DNA of 64,000 bases from Bacillota bacterium (lineage in GTDB: Bacteria; Bacillota; Sulfobacillia; JAJYWN01), in the NCBI GenBank assembly GCA_021791495.1, contig JAJYWN010000061.1:1-64000 (forward strand). Reading direction: 5' to 3'. A program made the position numbers and the translations under genes. The notes beneath the pieces were generated by a model. The model saw only the letters and a program-made list of their open reading frames with translations. It had not been told where the DNA came from and did not search any database. Below, piece by piece: positions 36,001 to 45,092 of this stretch (positions within the stretch are counted from its first letter, which is position 1; each line of letters starts with the position of its first letter).

Positions 36001-36713
36001 ACATTCACCTTGGGAGCAGTGAGGAAGAGCGCCCGCAGGACGTTGACTTCCTGGGGAGTGAAACCGGCGAAGCCGTCGATCCAAACCGTGGCTTGGCGCA
36101 TGAGCGACGACTGCGGCAGGCGCTGGGCCAGAAGGTCCAGGTAATCATCGGGGTCGGTAAAGCGCTCCCCCAGGTAAGCCTGAAAGTCGCGGTACAGGAG
36201 CAGTAGGTCCTGGGCCTTGGCCAGTGCCGGCGCTTCCACCTTGCTCCCGCCGCCGCTCTTCCGCTGCGTCGCCAGCCACCCCTCCAGCGACTCCGGGGTG
36301 ACCCCGTAGGTCTTCAATTCTGAGAGAGTGGCGGCCAGCCGGGCCGTGAAACCCGGTGTCAAGGTGGTCCCACGGAAGAATACCAGATCTCCCCGGCGTT
36401 TCTGAAGTAGTGAACGGAGAGCCATCTGCTTGCCAAGTTCGCCAAGGGGTGGGTGGGCCGGTCCGCCCACTTCCTCAAAGACCCGCCAGGCCAGTCGCCG
36501 AAAACTCAGGACCTGCGCCCTGATCAGGGCCCGTGGGGTCGCGGCGGACCCCGGTTCCACCAGGTCCCGCTCCATTTGGAAGCTGGCCTGTTCGGGCACG
36601 ACGAAGAGAACAGGGGGGCCCAGCGGGTCCACGGCCGCCGCCTGCCTGATTCCGTCCAGGCAGACGCGGGTCTTCCCTGATCCGGCCCGCCCAAGGATGA
36701 ACCGGACGCTCAT
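33003..36713 (-). CDS. addB: ATP-dependent helicase/nuclease subunit B
   Basis: AddB, 1236 aa: helicase-like N-terminus with Walker A ILGRAGSGKTRV near residue 8, inactive-type helicase body, and a C-terminal nuclease with an iron-sulphur clamp. Cluster cysteines: one in FAACPFRYLAAHG and three in CAYCPYKPVCSFD. Nuclease core around YLRVIDYKSSKRSLNF. Together with AddA it resects DNA ends and recognises a Chi-like site. An Ala-Pro-Val rich loop (about 33485-33590) consists of 9-bp repeats. ATG 36713 overlaps the yhaN stop (ATGA); an upstream in-frame extension lies wholly within yhaN and is ignored. Confidence 0.96.
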   Translation of the reverse strand: MSVRFILGRAGSGKTRVCLDGIRQAAAVDPLGPPVLFVVPEQASFQMERDLVEPGSAATPRALIRAQVLSFRRLAWRVFEEVGGPAHPPLGELGKQMALRSLLQKRRGDLVFFRGTTLTPGFTARLAATLSELKTYGVTPESLEGWLATQRKSGGGSKVEAPALAKAQDLLLLYRDFQAYLGERFTDPDDYLDLLAQRLPQSSLMRQATVWIDGFAGFTPQEVNVLRALFLTAPKVNVALCLDPSEVELEMSEVDLFAPTRETYDLLRQVAAQAGVAVDPPLELGRAVATATTATTGAARLPRFAHACLDHLESQWPRLAPTAYPAAGGATDVELPITLVTTANRRAEAEWVAREIVRLCRDGGYRYREVSVVLRTLEGYDNLIAGAFEECGVPLFVDRRRPVPHHPVIELVRSSVEALAGGWAAEPVLRLLKTDLFPVSRDAIDVLENHALAHGVHGESWYAHKGWESADPPRSEGELPARRASPEERALEQAVNDTRGRIAGPLRHLAEAFGERWTGKHPVPVRLATAAIRGLLDELDVAGQLEAWAAQETEQGHPLAAQEHLQVWNGLVGLLDQLDEGLGDEPVSPEECLQILESGLAGLRLGLIPPGLDQVMVGSIERSRQPEIKACFVMGATDGVFPSSRGEDLIFSDRERSRLAEAGLRLAPTGRHQTLREQYFVYIALTRASQRLYVSYPLADEEGRGLPPSASLAGRLRQVVPGVRLVTAGLEPAAGEEMTYLARPEQAIRHLARRLRLARGGDGRPPGAEWWAVYRWAKEDPARRQAAMAVLRSLVHSNDVPRLPKDLVRRLHGLHLRGSVSRLEDFAACPFRYLAAHGLKLAERQEQQFKAPDMGEFFHAALQVFVKGLIDEGRDWADLGAQDIDRLVGRAVEKVVPTIQDRVLTSTARRRYMAVMLRRTLTRSIRMLGEHAKRGPFRPVAVELRFGLPPAPEDEGLNLPGLTLRVSEDCTLMLRGIIDRVDVARAESESGSENTSGSGWYLRVIDYKSSKRSLNFQKIREGLALQLLVYALVALEHYQAFGPPPPPVGPAGPAVPAVPAAPAVPAALTNAPPAPPPGIAAVQYFAIGDPMVPADGPISPAEVESRRTKDLKMTGLVLDDPGVLRLLDDALGRGARSSDLFTRTPVSREDLEAVLAFARKKVVELAQGIFQGEAAIHPWRQGTVTACAYCPYKPVCSFDSLVPGCAYRDLPSMNSKAAMAAIVAEGAKGGDPTRGQ

Positions 36714-39700
36714 GCCGTGGCCTCGATGGCCCCGTCGCCCGCCAGACACACCGGCGTGCCCCACGATGCAAGCTCCGGGCGATGGGATAGAAGGATGATC
36801 TGTCTTTCGGCCGCCAGCCGGTCAAGAGTGGAACGGATGCGCTCCATGCGGGCCTGGTCGCAGGAAAGGAAGGGGTCATCAAACACGAAGGGCAACTGAA
36901 CGTCGCGGGCCAGAAGGTCAGCCACAGCCAACCGCAAGGCGAGATAGAGCTGGTCGCGGGCACCCTGACTGAGTTGGGCCACGGCGCATTCGCCCTCCGG
37001 CACGGTCAGGGCTACCTTGAAATCCTCATCCACCAGCACCCGCCGGTCCGCCACCCCGGAAAGCTCCGCGAAATGGGCGGTCGCCCTGTCGGCCAGGAGA
37101 CCGCGGTAGGAGGCCTGGTAATCGCGGCGGGCCGCGTCCAGCTCGGTGTAAGCCATCCCCAGCGCCCGGGCCTCCATCTCCTGTTCTTTGACTTGCTGCC
37201 GGTTCCGCTCCAGCTTCTCCTGGAGCTGGGCCAGGTTCTCCAGGTTCTTAGCCTTCAAAGTAGACACTTCCTGGCGCAGCCCTTCGACCAGGTCCTCATA
37301 TCTCACAAGGTCGCCGGCCAGCCCGTTGATCTCCTGCTCCAGCGCCACCTGGCGTCGGGCCAGATCCTCGAAGTCGTAGCTTCCGTCGGCGGGGGGGAGC
37401 CCCGACCTGGCCGACACCAGCGCCTTCCACTCCATCAACGCCGCGCCCATCCGCGCCTCGGCGTCGGTCAGGCGGTTCGCCAAGGTCTCCTCGTCGGTCA
37501 TCCCTTGCCCCTGCAAGATGCCTTTCAGTTCCTGCTCCAGCGCGGCGCGGCGCCGGGAGATAGGCAGGTAGGCCTGCCACAGCTCCAAGGTCTTCGACAC
37601 CGACCCGGTGGCGGCCGCCAAAGGCGTGGCCAGTCCCGTTTCCAGAGACCGGGCTTCCTCCGCTTGGTGTTGATGTTCGGCGGCAAGTCTCTCCAAACGT
37701 TGCCGGTTCTTGGTGACCGACGTGCTCCGCCCGACCTTCTCCTGTTCCAGGGCCTGAGCCTGTTGTACCAGAGTCTTCACATCTTCAGGATCGGTCTCTT
37801 CAGTGTAGGGTGCGACCCGTTCTTGGAGGTCCGCCAGTTCAGCTGCCAGACGTTCTTCGGCGGCCCCACCGGCCCCACCGGCTTCCTCCCCCGACAGCAC
37901 GTGGAGACGGTTCTGGGCGTCACGCAGCCGCACCGCCGCCGCTTCGTATCCCCGCGCCTCGGCCGCCGCCTCCTCCCACCACGCGGGGGAGAGGGATTCC
38001 AGCCATTCCACCAACTGTCCCACCGTGTCGGCCCGGGCGCCGCACATCTCCGCCAGACTCAACAGGCTTTCGAAGGGCGGTTTCCCCGCCGTGGAAGTGC
38101 GCGCGGGGTCATCCGGAGAGACACCCAGGGCTTGGGCGGTTTCCTCCAGTTGTGTTCGAACCCTTCTGTGCTCGTTCTTTACCAGTTCCCAATTCCGGTA
38201 GGCCTGGGCCGGGTCGTTACTGTAGGCTTCTCGGAAAGACGCGACTAACCGCAGAAAAGCATCAAGGGAGGATTGAGCCTGCTGGGACCTGGCGCTGACG
38301 TCTCCCAGGCGATCAAACCCCGGAATCGCCGACACCTGCGAATGCAGTGCGCTCCGGCGCGCTTCGCGGGTCGACAGCCTGGTGATCACCTGGGTGAGTA
38401 CCGCGGCGCCGGCGTCGGCGTATGTCCGTAAGGTCGGATTCAGAGCATCAATTTGCTTCTGAAGCTCAATCAATCGCGCTTGAGCCTGCCCCGTCTGCGC
38501 ATCGGTGGCCTGGCCGGCTTGCCCTGTCTGCTCTCCCGTCTGCCCTCCCGTCTGTTCTGCCGTCCGGTCTCCTGCCCGGCGTCCGGACCGGCCTCCGGAC
38601 CGTCGGCCCGCTCCCGCCACTATCTGAGTCACGAGGAAAGCCGCTAAACCGCTCAGGACCGCCACGATGGCGGCTAGTCCCAGGGTGGCCGGGCTTATTC
38701 CCGAAGCGCCCCCGCCACCGGCCGGTACCACCGCTTTCACTCCCAAGGTGGCCGCGAAGCCCACCACCGCCACCAGTGAGCCCACCAAGACCGCCCGCCC
38801 GCCGCCGGCCCTTCCCACCGGAGCCGCCGCCGCGACGGCCTTCTCCAGCACGTATTTCTCTTCGAGGAGGGCTATCTTCGCTTGGGCGGCGTGGCCGAAG
38901 TCGGCCCCCAGGCCGTCCAGGTCCGCGAATTCGTCGTCGATGGCCCTTTCTTCTTGGCGATAGTGGGCGGCGGCGCTCTCCAACTGGGCCAGATCGCCCG
39001 CGGCCGCCGCGGCCTCTTGCTGCAGCCGCTCCAGAGTGGCCTCATAGCGCGTGATGACCTTCAGGGTGTCCTCGTCTGCCGCCTGGAACAAGCCGTAATC
39101 GCTCTGGAGCGTCTGCTCAAATTGCGAGGCTCGCGCCGCGAATCCCGTTAGCCTGGCCCAGGCCGGAAGGACCTCGGCTGCCCGGCTCCTAGCGGAATGC
39201 AGGACCTGGACCGGGCTTCCGCCGAGCTTGCTCCAAGGGCGCATCCCCCCCAGGGTGGCCTTGGCCTCTTCCGCGGTCGCCCTGGCCGCTGCCAGGGCGA
39301 CCCGCAACTCCCGTAGCTGGCCGGATACACGTCGTAATGCCCCCAGCTGTGCCGGAAGGTCGGGCCGACCGCGTACTCCCGCCAGCTCACCCACCAGCCT
39401 GACCTCGGCCTCCCGCAGCGCGGTTTCGTCTTCGCGCAGCTGCGCCGACAGGGCGTCCATCTCCTTGCTGCGTTCCGCGGCCTGCCGCTCCAACGCCGCC
39501 AGGGTGGCCAGCCGGTCACCGGTGTCCTCCGCCTGCCCCTCGAAGGCGGCGTAATTCTGGCGGATCCGCCGTCCGAGTTCGTCGATCTCTACTCGTCGCG
39601 TCCGGGCTGCCTCCTGGGCCCGTGTGAGGAGGGTCTTGGCGCGCACCGCCGCTTCGTAGGCGCTGCGCTTCCCTTGCCACTCCGTCCAGGCCGCCGCCGT

Positions 39701-40483
39701 CGCCCGCTTCTCGCGCAGGGCGCTTTCCGTCGCCCGGCGTTTCTCGAGGGCCGCGTCCAACTCCGCCTGTTCCACGTGAAGCCGGTCCAGGGACTCCCCC
39801 TGGGACCGGAGGGTCTCTTCCGCCCCCACTACTTCTTGCCGCAAGGTGTCCAGCCGCCCGTCCAGCCGCGCGTCGCGCTCGCCCACGCCGTAAGAGGTGT
39901 TCAGCTTGGTGACCTTGCGCAGGCGCTCCAGCAGGCCCTTCAACGCACCCTCCAACCCGCCGCCAGCCCCCGCTAGCAGTTCCTGCACCTTGCCGTCCAC
40001 CTCGGCGCCGTCCGGCATCGGTTGCCCCACGCAAAACGTCTGCTCGAACAGCTCCCGACTGCGCACGCCGAGCAGTTCGTGAAGCTTCTGCTCATAGGCC
40101 TCGTTCCGCTTGGTGGCGCCGGGGTTGTGCTCGCCGCGGACCAGCGCTTGCCAGGCATTGAGGGCGTAAGTGTCAAGGGTTATGACATTCCTATCAAACT
40201 GCCTGGTGATGCGGTAACGCTGCCCACCCACCGAGAACTCCACGCGCCCGGAGAAGTTGACCGGACCGTCCCAGTTTCGGAAACGGCGGTTCCCGAAGGC
40301 CTCGGGAGACGAGTTATTCGGCAGCCCGAAAACTACGGCCGACAGCCCGGCCACCAGGGTGGACTTCCCCGTCTCGTTCTGCCCGATAATCGTGTTGATA
40401 CCATCCTGGAACTCCGCGGTCACACGTCCCCGGTAACGGCCAAACCCCTCGAGTTCGAGCACGTGCCAAATGACCCCCGCCAT
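36710..40483 (-). CDS. YhaN/SbcC-like ATPase with internal membrane segment
   Basis: 1257-aa SMC/SbcC-like ATPase. Walker A GQNETGKST near residue 36, long coiled coils, and the C-terminal ABC signature LSQGARDQLYLALRLAV with Walker B LPFVFDDPFLSCDQ. Two adjacent hydrophobic helices at about residues 560-625 interrupt the coiled coil, as in Bacillus YhaN rather than classical SbcC. The chain would thus be membrane-tethered. A Gln-Thr-Gly repeat region follows (about 630-665). It is paired with the YhaO-like nuclease (stop and start overlap), as SbcC is with SbcD; the pair would process DNA ends or hairpins upstream of AddAB. ATG 40483 preferred over GTG 40486. Confidence 0.88.
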   Translation of the reverse strand: MAGVIWHVLELEGFGRYRGRVTAEFQDGINTIIGQNETGKSTLVAGLSAVVFGLPNNSSPEAFGNRRFRNWDGPVNFSGRVEFSVGGQRYRITRQFDRNVITLDTYALNAWQALVRGEHNPGATKRNEAYEQKLHELLGVRSRELFEQTFCVGQPMPDGAEVDGKVQELLAGAGGGLEGALKGLLERLRKVTKLNTSYGVGERDARLDGRLDTLRQEVVGAEETLRSQGESLDRLHVEQAELDAALEKRRATESALREKRATAAAWTEWQGKRSAYEAAVRAKTLLTRAQEAARTRRVEIDELGRRIRQNYAAFEGQAEDTGDRLATLAALERQAAERSKEMDALSAQLREDETALREAEVRLVGELAGVRGRPDLPAQLGALRRVSGQLRELRVALAAARATAEEAKATLGGMRPWSKLGGSPVQVLHSARSRAAEVLPAWARLTGFAARASQFEQTLQSDYGLFQAADEDTLKVITRYEATLERLQQEAAAAAGDLAQLESAAAHYRQEERAIDDEFADLDGLGADFGHAAQAKIALLEEKYVLEKAVAAAAPVGRAGGGRAVLVGSLVAVVGFAATLGVKAVVPAGGGGASGISPATLGLAAIVAVLSGLAAFLVTQIVAGAGRRSGGRSGRRAGDRTAEQTGGQTGEQTGQAGQATDAQTGQAQARLIELQKQIDALNPTLRTYADAGAAVLTQVITRLSTREARRSALHSQVSAIPGFDRLGDVSARSQQAQSSLDAFLRLVASFREAYSNDPAQAYRNWELVKNEHRRVRTQLEETAQALGVSPDDPARTSTAGKPPFESLLSLAEMCGARADTVGQLVEWLESLSPAWWEEAAAEARGYEAAAVRLRDAQNRLHVLSGEEAGGAGGAAEERLAAELADLQERVAPYTEETDPEDVKTLVQQAQALEQEKVGRSTSVTKNRQRLERLAAEHQHQAEEARSLETGLATPLAAATGSVSKTLELWQAYLPISRRRAALEQELKGILQGQGMTDEETLANRLTDAEARMGAALMEWKALVSARSGLPPADGSYDFEDLARRQVALEQEINGLAGDLVRYEDLVEGLRQEVSTLKAKNLENLAQLQEKLERNRQQVKEQEMEARALGMAYTELDAARRDYQASYRGLLADRATAHFAELSGVADRRVLVDEDFKVALTVPEGECAVAQLSQGARDQLYLALRLAVADLLARDVQLPFVFDDPFLSCDQARMERIRSTLDRLAAERQIILLSHRPELASWGTPVCLAGDGAIEATA

Positions 40484-41730
40484 CACCGGGCACCCCCTCT
40501 CAAGGCTATCAGACCTTGGACCAGCGCTCGACGCGCGACGGTGGCCCCCACCGCGTCCCCGGAGGCCAGCGCCTCCTCCTCTTTCCGGCGGACACGCCGG
40601 ATGAACTCACCTCTTAAAGTAGGCTCCGTCGCCCACTGGTCGATCTCCGCCGGAGCCAGGACCGATGCCTCGCCCCTGACTTCCAGATAGTAGCAGCGGT
40701 CCTGGTGCCGCGCCGCCAAGGCCTCTAGGTTGATACCGAAAGGCGCCGTCCCCCGCAACTCGACCCGTACCAGAGGAGACAGAACCGCCGCGCCCCCGCT
40801 GTTCCCGGCCTCTGCCGCGCCCCCGGCCCTGTCCCCGGCCCCCGCGCCGTCCAAGGCCTCCGCCATCGCGTGGTCCAAGGCCTCCGCGTCAGGCAACGCC
40901 GTGACATCCAGGTCGATGGTGACATAGCGGCGCACGCCGGGCACCGGTATCCTCCGCACCTTGACCGCGCTCTGGCCGGCGTTTCCGCCGTCGCCCGCCG
41001 CTGGCGATATCTCGGCCACCACGAACTGCCCCGTACCTGGATCGGAGAAACCGCGTCCCTCCACGGGGCCGGCGTAGACCAACGTCGAGTGCCCGCTCTC
41101 TTCCGAACTGAAACGGTGAAAGTGCCCGAGGGCCACGTAGTCGTAACCCGCCGATCCCAGGGCTTCCGCCTCCAGCGGCAGGCTGCGGTCCCCTCCATCC
41201 CAGCCCAAGGAGCCGTGGAAGACGGCCAGATGGACGCCGGGCGCGGCCGAGCGGGGGAATTCCCGGATGGGCGGGCGCGTGTGTGTCACCCCACCTATAT
41301 ACGCCAAGGAATAGACATGGACCGCCATACCATCGACATTCACCGTGGTTACCCTCACGGGCATGGGGTCGCTTACTAGGTATCCCGGCCAGCGGTCCCC
41401 GTGGAGGCGGTAGACCGAGTCCACGTAGCTTATTTCGTCGTGATTCCCCGGCGTGGTGACTGAGGGTATCCCGGCTGTCTCCAGCCGGCGTAGCTGCGCG
41501 ATGGTCTCCTCCACTTGTTTGGCGGTCGGGTGGTGGCTGTCGAAGAGGTCGCCGGCGATGACTACCAGGCCTATCTTGTTAGCGGGATCGAGGGCGAAAT
41601 CCACCGCTTTCCGCAAGAGCCCATCGCGTTCCCGGGCCCGCTCCGCCTCCTTGCCGCCAAGGTCGGCCGGCTCCCACCCGAGGTGCAGGTCGGCCAAATG
41701 AAGGCACTTTATAGCAGGGCGTTCCGCCAT
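40483..41730 (-). CDS. YhaO/SbcD-like DNA repair exonuclease
   Basis: 415-aa calcineurin-like metallophosphoesterase. All metal motifs are visible: LHLADLHLGWE (DxH), VVIAGDLFDSHH (GDxxD), TTPGNHDEIS (GNHD), LAVFHGSLGW and VALGHFHRF (GHxH). This is the Mre11/SbcD active site, Mn-dependent. Followed by a capping domain and a C-terminal helical region of the YhaO type. First gene of the repair operon, GGAGGCGGGGGAGAGA upstream of ATG. The small Ala-Gly insert at about residue 295 is part of the repeat pattern seen across the window. Confidence 0.93.
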   Translation of the reverse strand: MAERPAIKCLHLADLHLGWEPADLGGKEAERARERDGLLRKAVDFALDPANKIGLVVIAGDLFDSHHPTAKQVEETIAQLRRLETAGIPSVTTPGNHDEISYVDSVYRLHGDRWPGYLVSDPMPVRVTTVNVDGMAVHVYSLAYIGGVTHTRPPIREFPRSAAPGVHLAVFHGSLGWDGGDRSLPLEAEALGSAGYDYVALGHFHRFSSEESGHSTLVYAGPVEGRGFSDPGTGQFVVAEISPAAGDGGNAGQSAVKVRRIPVPGVRRYVTIDLDVTALPDAEALDHAMAEALDGAGAGDRAGGAAEAGNSGGAAVLSPLVRVELRGTAPFGINLEALAARHQDRCYYLEVRGEASVLAPAEIDQWATEPTLRGEFIRRVRRKEEEALASGDAVGATVARRALVQGLIALRGGAR

Positions 41731-41883
41731 TCTCTCCCCCGCCTCCTTACATCTCCTGGGACTGCCAAGGGCTTCGACGTGGCGGGGATAAGCCCTGCTG
41801 TTGGCAGGATAGCCGGGCCAAAGTGGCGAAAGAGCAGGGAGTCATTTGACAGGGAACAATGTCAGGGCTAGGGAGGGCCACCT

Positions 41884-44800
41884 GTGGTGGACCGCCGTGC
41901 CACCAGGCTGTTCGTCTTGGTGGCTCTAATAGAGATGATCGTCGGGCAGGGGAACACCATTTTGGGTGGCCGTTTTGAGGATCCTGGCGGCCTCACCGAG
42001 CGGCTACTTCCCACAGTCCTCATGGCCGGCAGCATCGTCCTGATACTTCTGGTACGTTATCCCGCCAAGAAGTGGGCCCAGAGGGTTCTGGTGGCTATCC
42101 CGGCGGCCAGTCTGTTGTGGCTTGCGGGATACCTGGCCTTGGAGGGAATCTGGATCGAGGCGGTATTCGGCGCTACGGTCGGTCTGGCCGTTCTGCTGGT
42201 ACCCTGGGTTTCTCCGGCTCACAAATACGTCGACGACCGGCAGACCGGCGACTACCTGGCTATCAGTATCGCCGTGGCCGAGGGCGGAGTGGGCCTCCTG
42301 GCGGTAGCGGCGCCGGGCAGCCTTGGGTTACATAACGCCTTCTCCGTCGAGAGCTTCGCGCCCCTGATCGCCATGGCTGGGATCGGCGGAGTCATATCGT
42401 TACTCTTCCCATCGCTGGAAGCGGCGAAGCGGTCCTCCATCCGTCCGTTCCGACTGATAGGTGGAGCTGTCCTACCCATTATCATGGTGGCCGATTCCGC
42501 CCGCCTCGGGTCCTGGGACTTCGCCGCCGGATGGGCGACTATCGCTCTGGCCATTCTGTTCTACCGGCCCACCTCGCACGCTTTACTCCCCGAGGAACAG
42601 CTACGTCTCTCGGGGAAGGCCACGACTCCAGCCGAAGAGTCGGCCGAGGCCCTTGGCCGGGTGCAGACCACGCTGGAGATGTGGACGTGGCTGGTGGTCT
42701 TGGCGGTCGCCCTGCATCAGGGACTACGGCCCCCGCGCGGGTTTCCCAGCCGGGCCGTGGACTACTTCGTTCTCGCGCTGAGTACGTTCAACCTCCTGCT
42801 CCATGTGTCATTCCCCCGCCTGGGGTCGGCCCGGATGAGAGTGATCTGGCATTTGGCGTTCTTGACGGTCACCATTGGTCTCCTGCAGATGGTGACCCAC
42901 GACGCGCCCTTGGGCCATGCTCTGGGCCCGCTCCTAGTGGTTGGGCCCCTGCTGGCGACGCGCGCCCTGGGGGCGGCGGCCGGATTCTCCATCATGGCGT
43001 GCGCTGTGGTGGCGGCCAACCTTGGGGAAATCCGCCTGTGGCTGGTGGGCCGGACCTCACCGGCGGCATGGCTCGGGGAGTCCTTGGTGGAGTCGCTGGT
43101 CCTTGTCCTGGCTTCCTGGGCCGGAATCCGTACCGCCAACGACCAGCGGCGTCTGGTCCGGCTCTTGGCAGCCCGGACCAGGGAACTGTCCGCCGAACGG
43201 GAGGTTATCCACCAGGCGGAGCAGGCTTTGCGTGGAAGTGAGGAGCGCTTCCGGAGCGCCTTCGAACACGCGGCCATTGGGAAGACCCTCGTCGGTTTGG
43301 ATGGCAGATACCTGCAGGTGAACCAGTCCTTTTGCCGGATGGTGGGGTACACCGAGAATGAGCTGGTGGGCCGGCACTTCGCCACCGTCACCCACCCGGA
43401 CGACGTGGCGGACCAAGAGACGGCCCGGAGCCGCCTCATTTCCGGCGAAGTGCAAGAGGTGCACTTGGACAAACGCTACGTCGGTTCCCAGGGCCGGGTG
43501 GTCTGGGCTCACGTTAGCCTGTCGCTCTTTCGGGACTCCGCGGGTACGCCCGTCTACATCATCGCGGAAGTGGAAGACGTCAGCGAGCGTAAACGCTTCG
43601 AGGAGCAGTTGGTCTATCTGGCCAACCACGATCCCTTAACCAACCTGTTCAACCGGCGCCGGTTCCAGGAGGAACTTGAAAAGGAACTGGCTTCCGCCCA
43701 GCTTCACGGTTCCACGGGGGCCGTGGCCTTTCTCGACTTGGACCAGTTCAAAGACATCAACGATAGCCTGGGCCACCGGGCGGGCGACGAGATTCTGGTC
43801 TCCATCGGTCAACTCCTGCGCAGGGAGTTGCGGGAGACGGACATCCTGGCCCGTCCAGGGGGTGACGAGTTCGCCATCCTGTTCCCAAACGTCGGAGAAG
43901 ACCAGGCCCAGCATTCGGCGGCCCGTTTGGTGGAGGCCATCAGCAAATACGGTCTGGTCACCGGCGGGCAACTCATCCGGGTGACCGCCAGCGTGGGTGT
44001 GGCCCTCTTCCCGCAGCACGGAACGAAGGTTGAAGAAATCATGGCTGCCGCCGACGCCGCCATGTACGCCGCCAAACAGGCCGGCGGAAACCGTTACGCG
44101 GTGCATGTTCAAGACAGGGACTGGCAGGAACAGCTTTCGACCCGCCGGACCTGGGAGTACCGGATCAGGCAGGCCCTGGAGAATGAAGGCTTCATACTAT
44201 ACTGCCAGCCGATTATGGATCTGAAGACGGGCAAGATCGACCGGTACGAAGTCCTGCTACGGATGGTCGGCCCCGACGGGACCCTCATCCTTCCGGGCGA
44301 TTTCCTCGAGGTCGCCGAACGCCATGGGCTCATCCGCCAGGTGGACCGTTGGGTGGTGGAGCACGCCATCCAGTTCATGGGGGAGCAGGGGCGGAACGGG
44401 GTCGACCTTTGCCTTGAGGTGAACCTTTCGGGGACAAGCCTCGACGACGCCGAGCTGCTACTGGCGGTCCGCGACGGGCTGGCCGAGTGGAGCGTGGATC
44501 CCGCGAAGCTCATTCTGGAGATCACCGAAACCGCGGCCATATCGAACATTTTCGGTGCTCAACGATTGGTCGAAGGGCTGGCGTCCATGGGCTGCCGCAT
44601 CGCCTTGGATGATTTCGGGGTGGGCTACTCGTCCTTCTGGCACCTGAAGCGCCTCCCCGTGGATTTCCTGAAAATCGACGGGAGCTTCATCCGCGACCTG
44701 CCCGACGACCCCGTGGACCAGCGGCTGGTGGCCGCCATGGTCGAGGTGGCGCGCGGGCTTGGCAAGGAAACCATCGCCGAATTCGTGGGCGACGAGGCCA

Positions 44801-44928
44801 CGTTGCAGATACTGCGGCGGTGTGGCGCCGACTTCGCCCAAGGGTATTACATTGGCAAACCCCATCCTCTGACCGATCTGGCGGTGGCCCAAGCCAAAAC
44901 GAAACGACGCCGCGGCCTCGGGGGCTGA
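41884..44928 (+). CDS. Membrane PAS-GGDEF-EAL c-di-GMP signalling protein
   Basis: 1014 aa. N-terminal ~430 residues form about ten membrane helices, then a linker coil and a PAS domain (about 449-565, RSAFEHAAIGKTLVGLDGRYLQVN). GGDEF domain (about 575-740) has an intact ARPGGDEFAILF and an I-site RETD five residues before it, so c-di-GMP synthesis with product inhibition is possible. EAL domain (about 760-1000) keeps catalytic blocks EVNLSG, LEITET, ALDDFGVGYSS, LKIDGSFI and AEFV, although the signature EAL reads EVL. It could therefore be bifunctional. GTG start with GGGAGGG upstream. A TGACA-N8-TGTCA dyad at 41847-41864 precedes it. Confidence 0.94.
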   Translation: MVDRRATRLFVLVALIEMIVGQGNTILGGRFEDPGGLTERLLPTVLMAGSIVLILLVRYPAKKWAQRVLVAIPAASLLWLAGYLALEGIWIEAVFGATVGLAVLLVPWVSPAHKYVDDRQTGDYLAISIAVAEGGVGLLAVAAPGSLGLHNAFSVESFAPLIAMAGIGGVISLLFPSLEAAKRSSIRPFRLIGGAVLPIIMVADSARLGSWDFAAGWATIALAILFYRPTSHALLPEEQLRLSGKATTPAEESAEALGRVQTTLEMWTWLVVLAVALHQGLRPPRGFPSRAVDYFVLALSTFNLLLHVSFPRLGSARMRVIWHLAFLTVTIGLLQMVTHDAPLGHALGPLLVVGPLLATRALGAAAGFSIMACAVVAANLGEIRLWLVGRTSPAAWLGESLVESLVLVLASWAGIRTANDQRRLVRLLAARTRELSAEREVIHQAEQALRGSEERFRSAFEHAAIGKTLVGLDGRYLQVNQSFCRMVGYTENELVGRHFATVTHPDDVADQETARSRLISGEVQEVHLDKRYVGSQGRVVWAHVSLSLFRDSAGTPVYIIAEVEDVSERKRFEEQLVYLANHDPLTNLFNRRRFQEELEKELASAQLHGSTGAVAFLDLDQFKDINDSLGHRAGDEILVSIGQLLRRELRETDILARPGGDEFAILFPNVGEDQAQHSAARLVEAISKYGLVTGGQLIRVTASVGVALFPQHGTKVEEIMAAADAAMYAAKQAGGNRYAVHVQDRDWQEQLSTRRTWEYRIRQALENEGFILYCQPIMDLKTGKIDRYEVLLRMVGPDGTLILPGDFLEVAERHGLIRQVDRWVVEHAIQFMGEQGRNGVDLCLEVNLSGTSLDDAELLLAVRDGLAEWSVDPAKLILEITETAAISNIFGAQRLVEGLASMGCRIALDDFGVGYSSFWHLKRLPVDFLKIDGSFIRDLPDDPVDQRLVAAMVEVARGLGKETIAEFVGDEATLQILRRCGADFAQGYYIGKPHPLTDLAVAQAKTKRRRGLGG

Positions 44929-44949
44929 CCTAGTCCGACACGATCCTTG

Positions 44950-45039
44950 CCAAGGTCGCAATCCCCACCAAGGTCGCAATCCCCACCAAGGTCGCAATCC
45001 CCACCAAGGTCGCAATCCCCACCAAGGTCGCAATCCCAA
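44950..45039. repeat. 18-bp minisatellite, five copies
   Basis: Unit CCAAGGTCGCAATCCCCA repeated head to tail five times; the first four copies are exact and the last differs at the end. It starts 22 bases after the GGDEF-EAL stop. The unit is a multiple of three, so all frames stay open through it, but no credible protein is encoded. Not a CRISPR: there are no spacers. Confidence 0.95.
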
Positions 45040-45092
45040 CTACGGACACAAGCCTGCCTAATGGTGAAGAGAACAGCCTGCGCTGCCGATAA

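Noticed and set aside
41846-41874. TTGACA plus TAGGGA as a promoter for the GGDEF-EAL gene
   Set aside because: The -10 would overlap the ribosome site, leaving no room for a leader; the dyad TGACA-N8-TGTCA is more likely an operator or chance.
44950-45039. Possible CRISPR array
   Set aside because: Copies are head to tail with no spacers and no cas genes are present.
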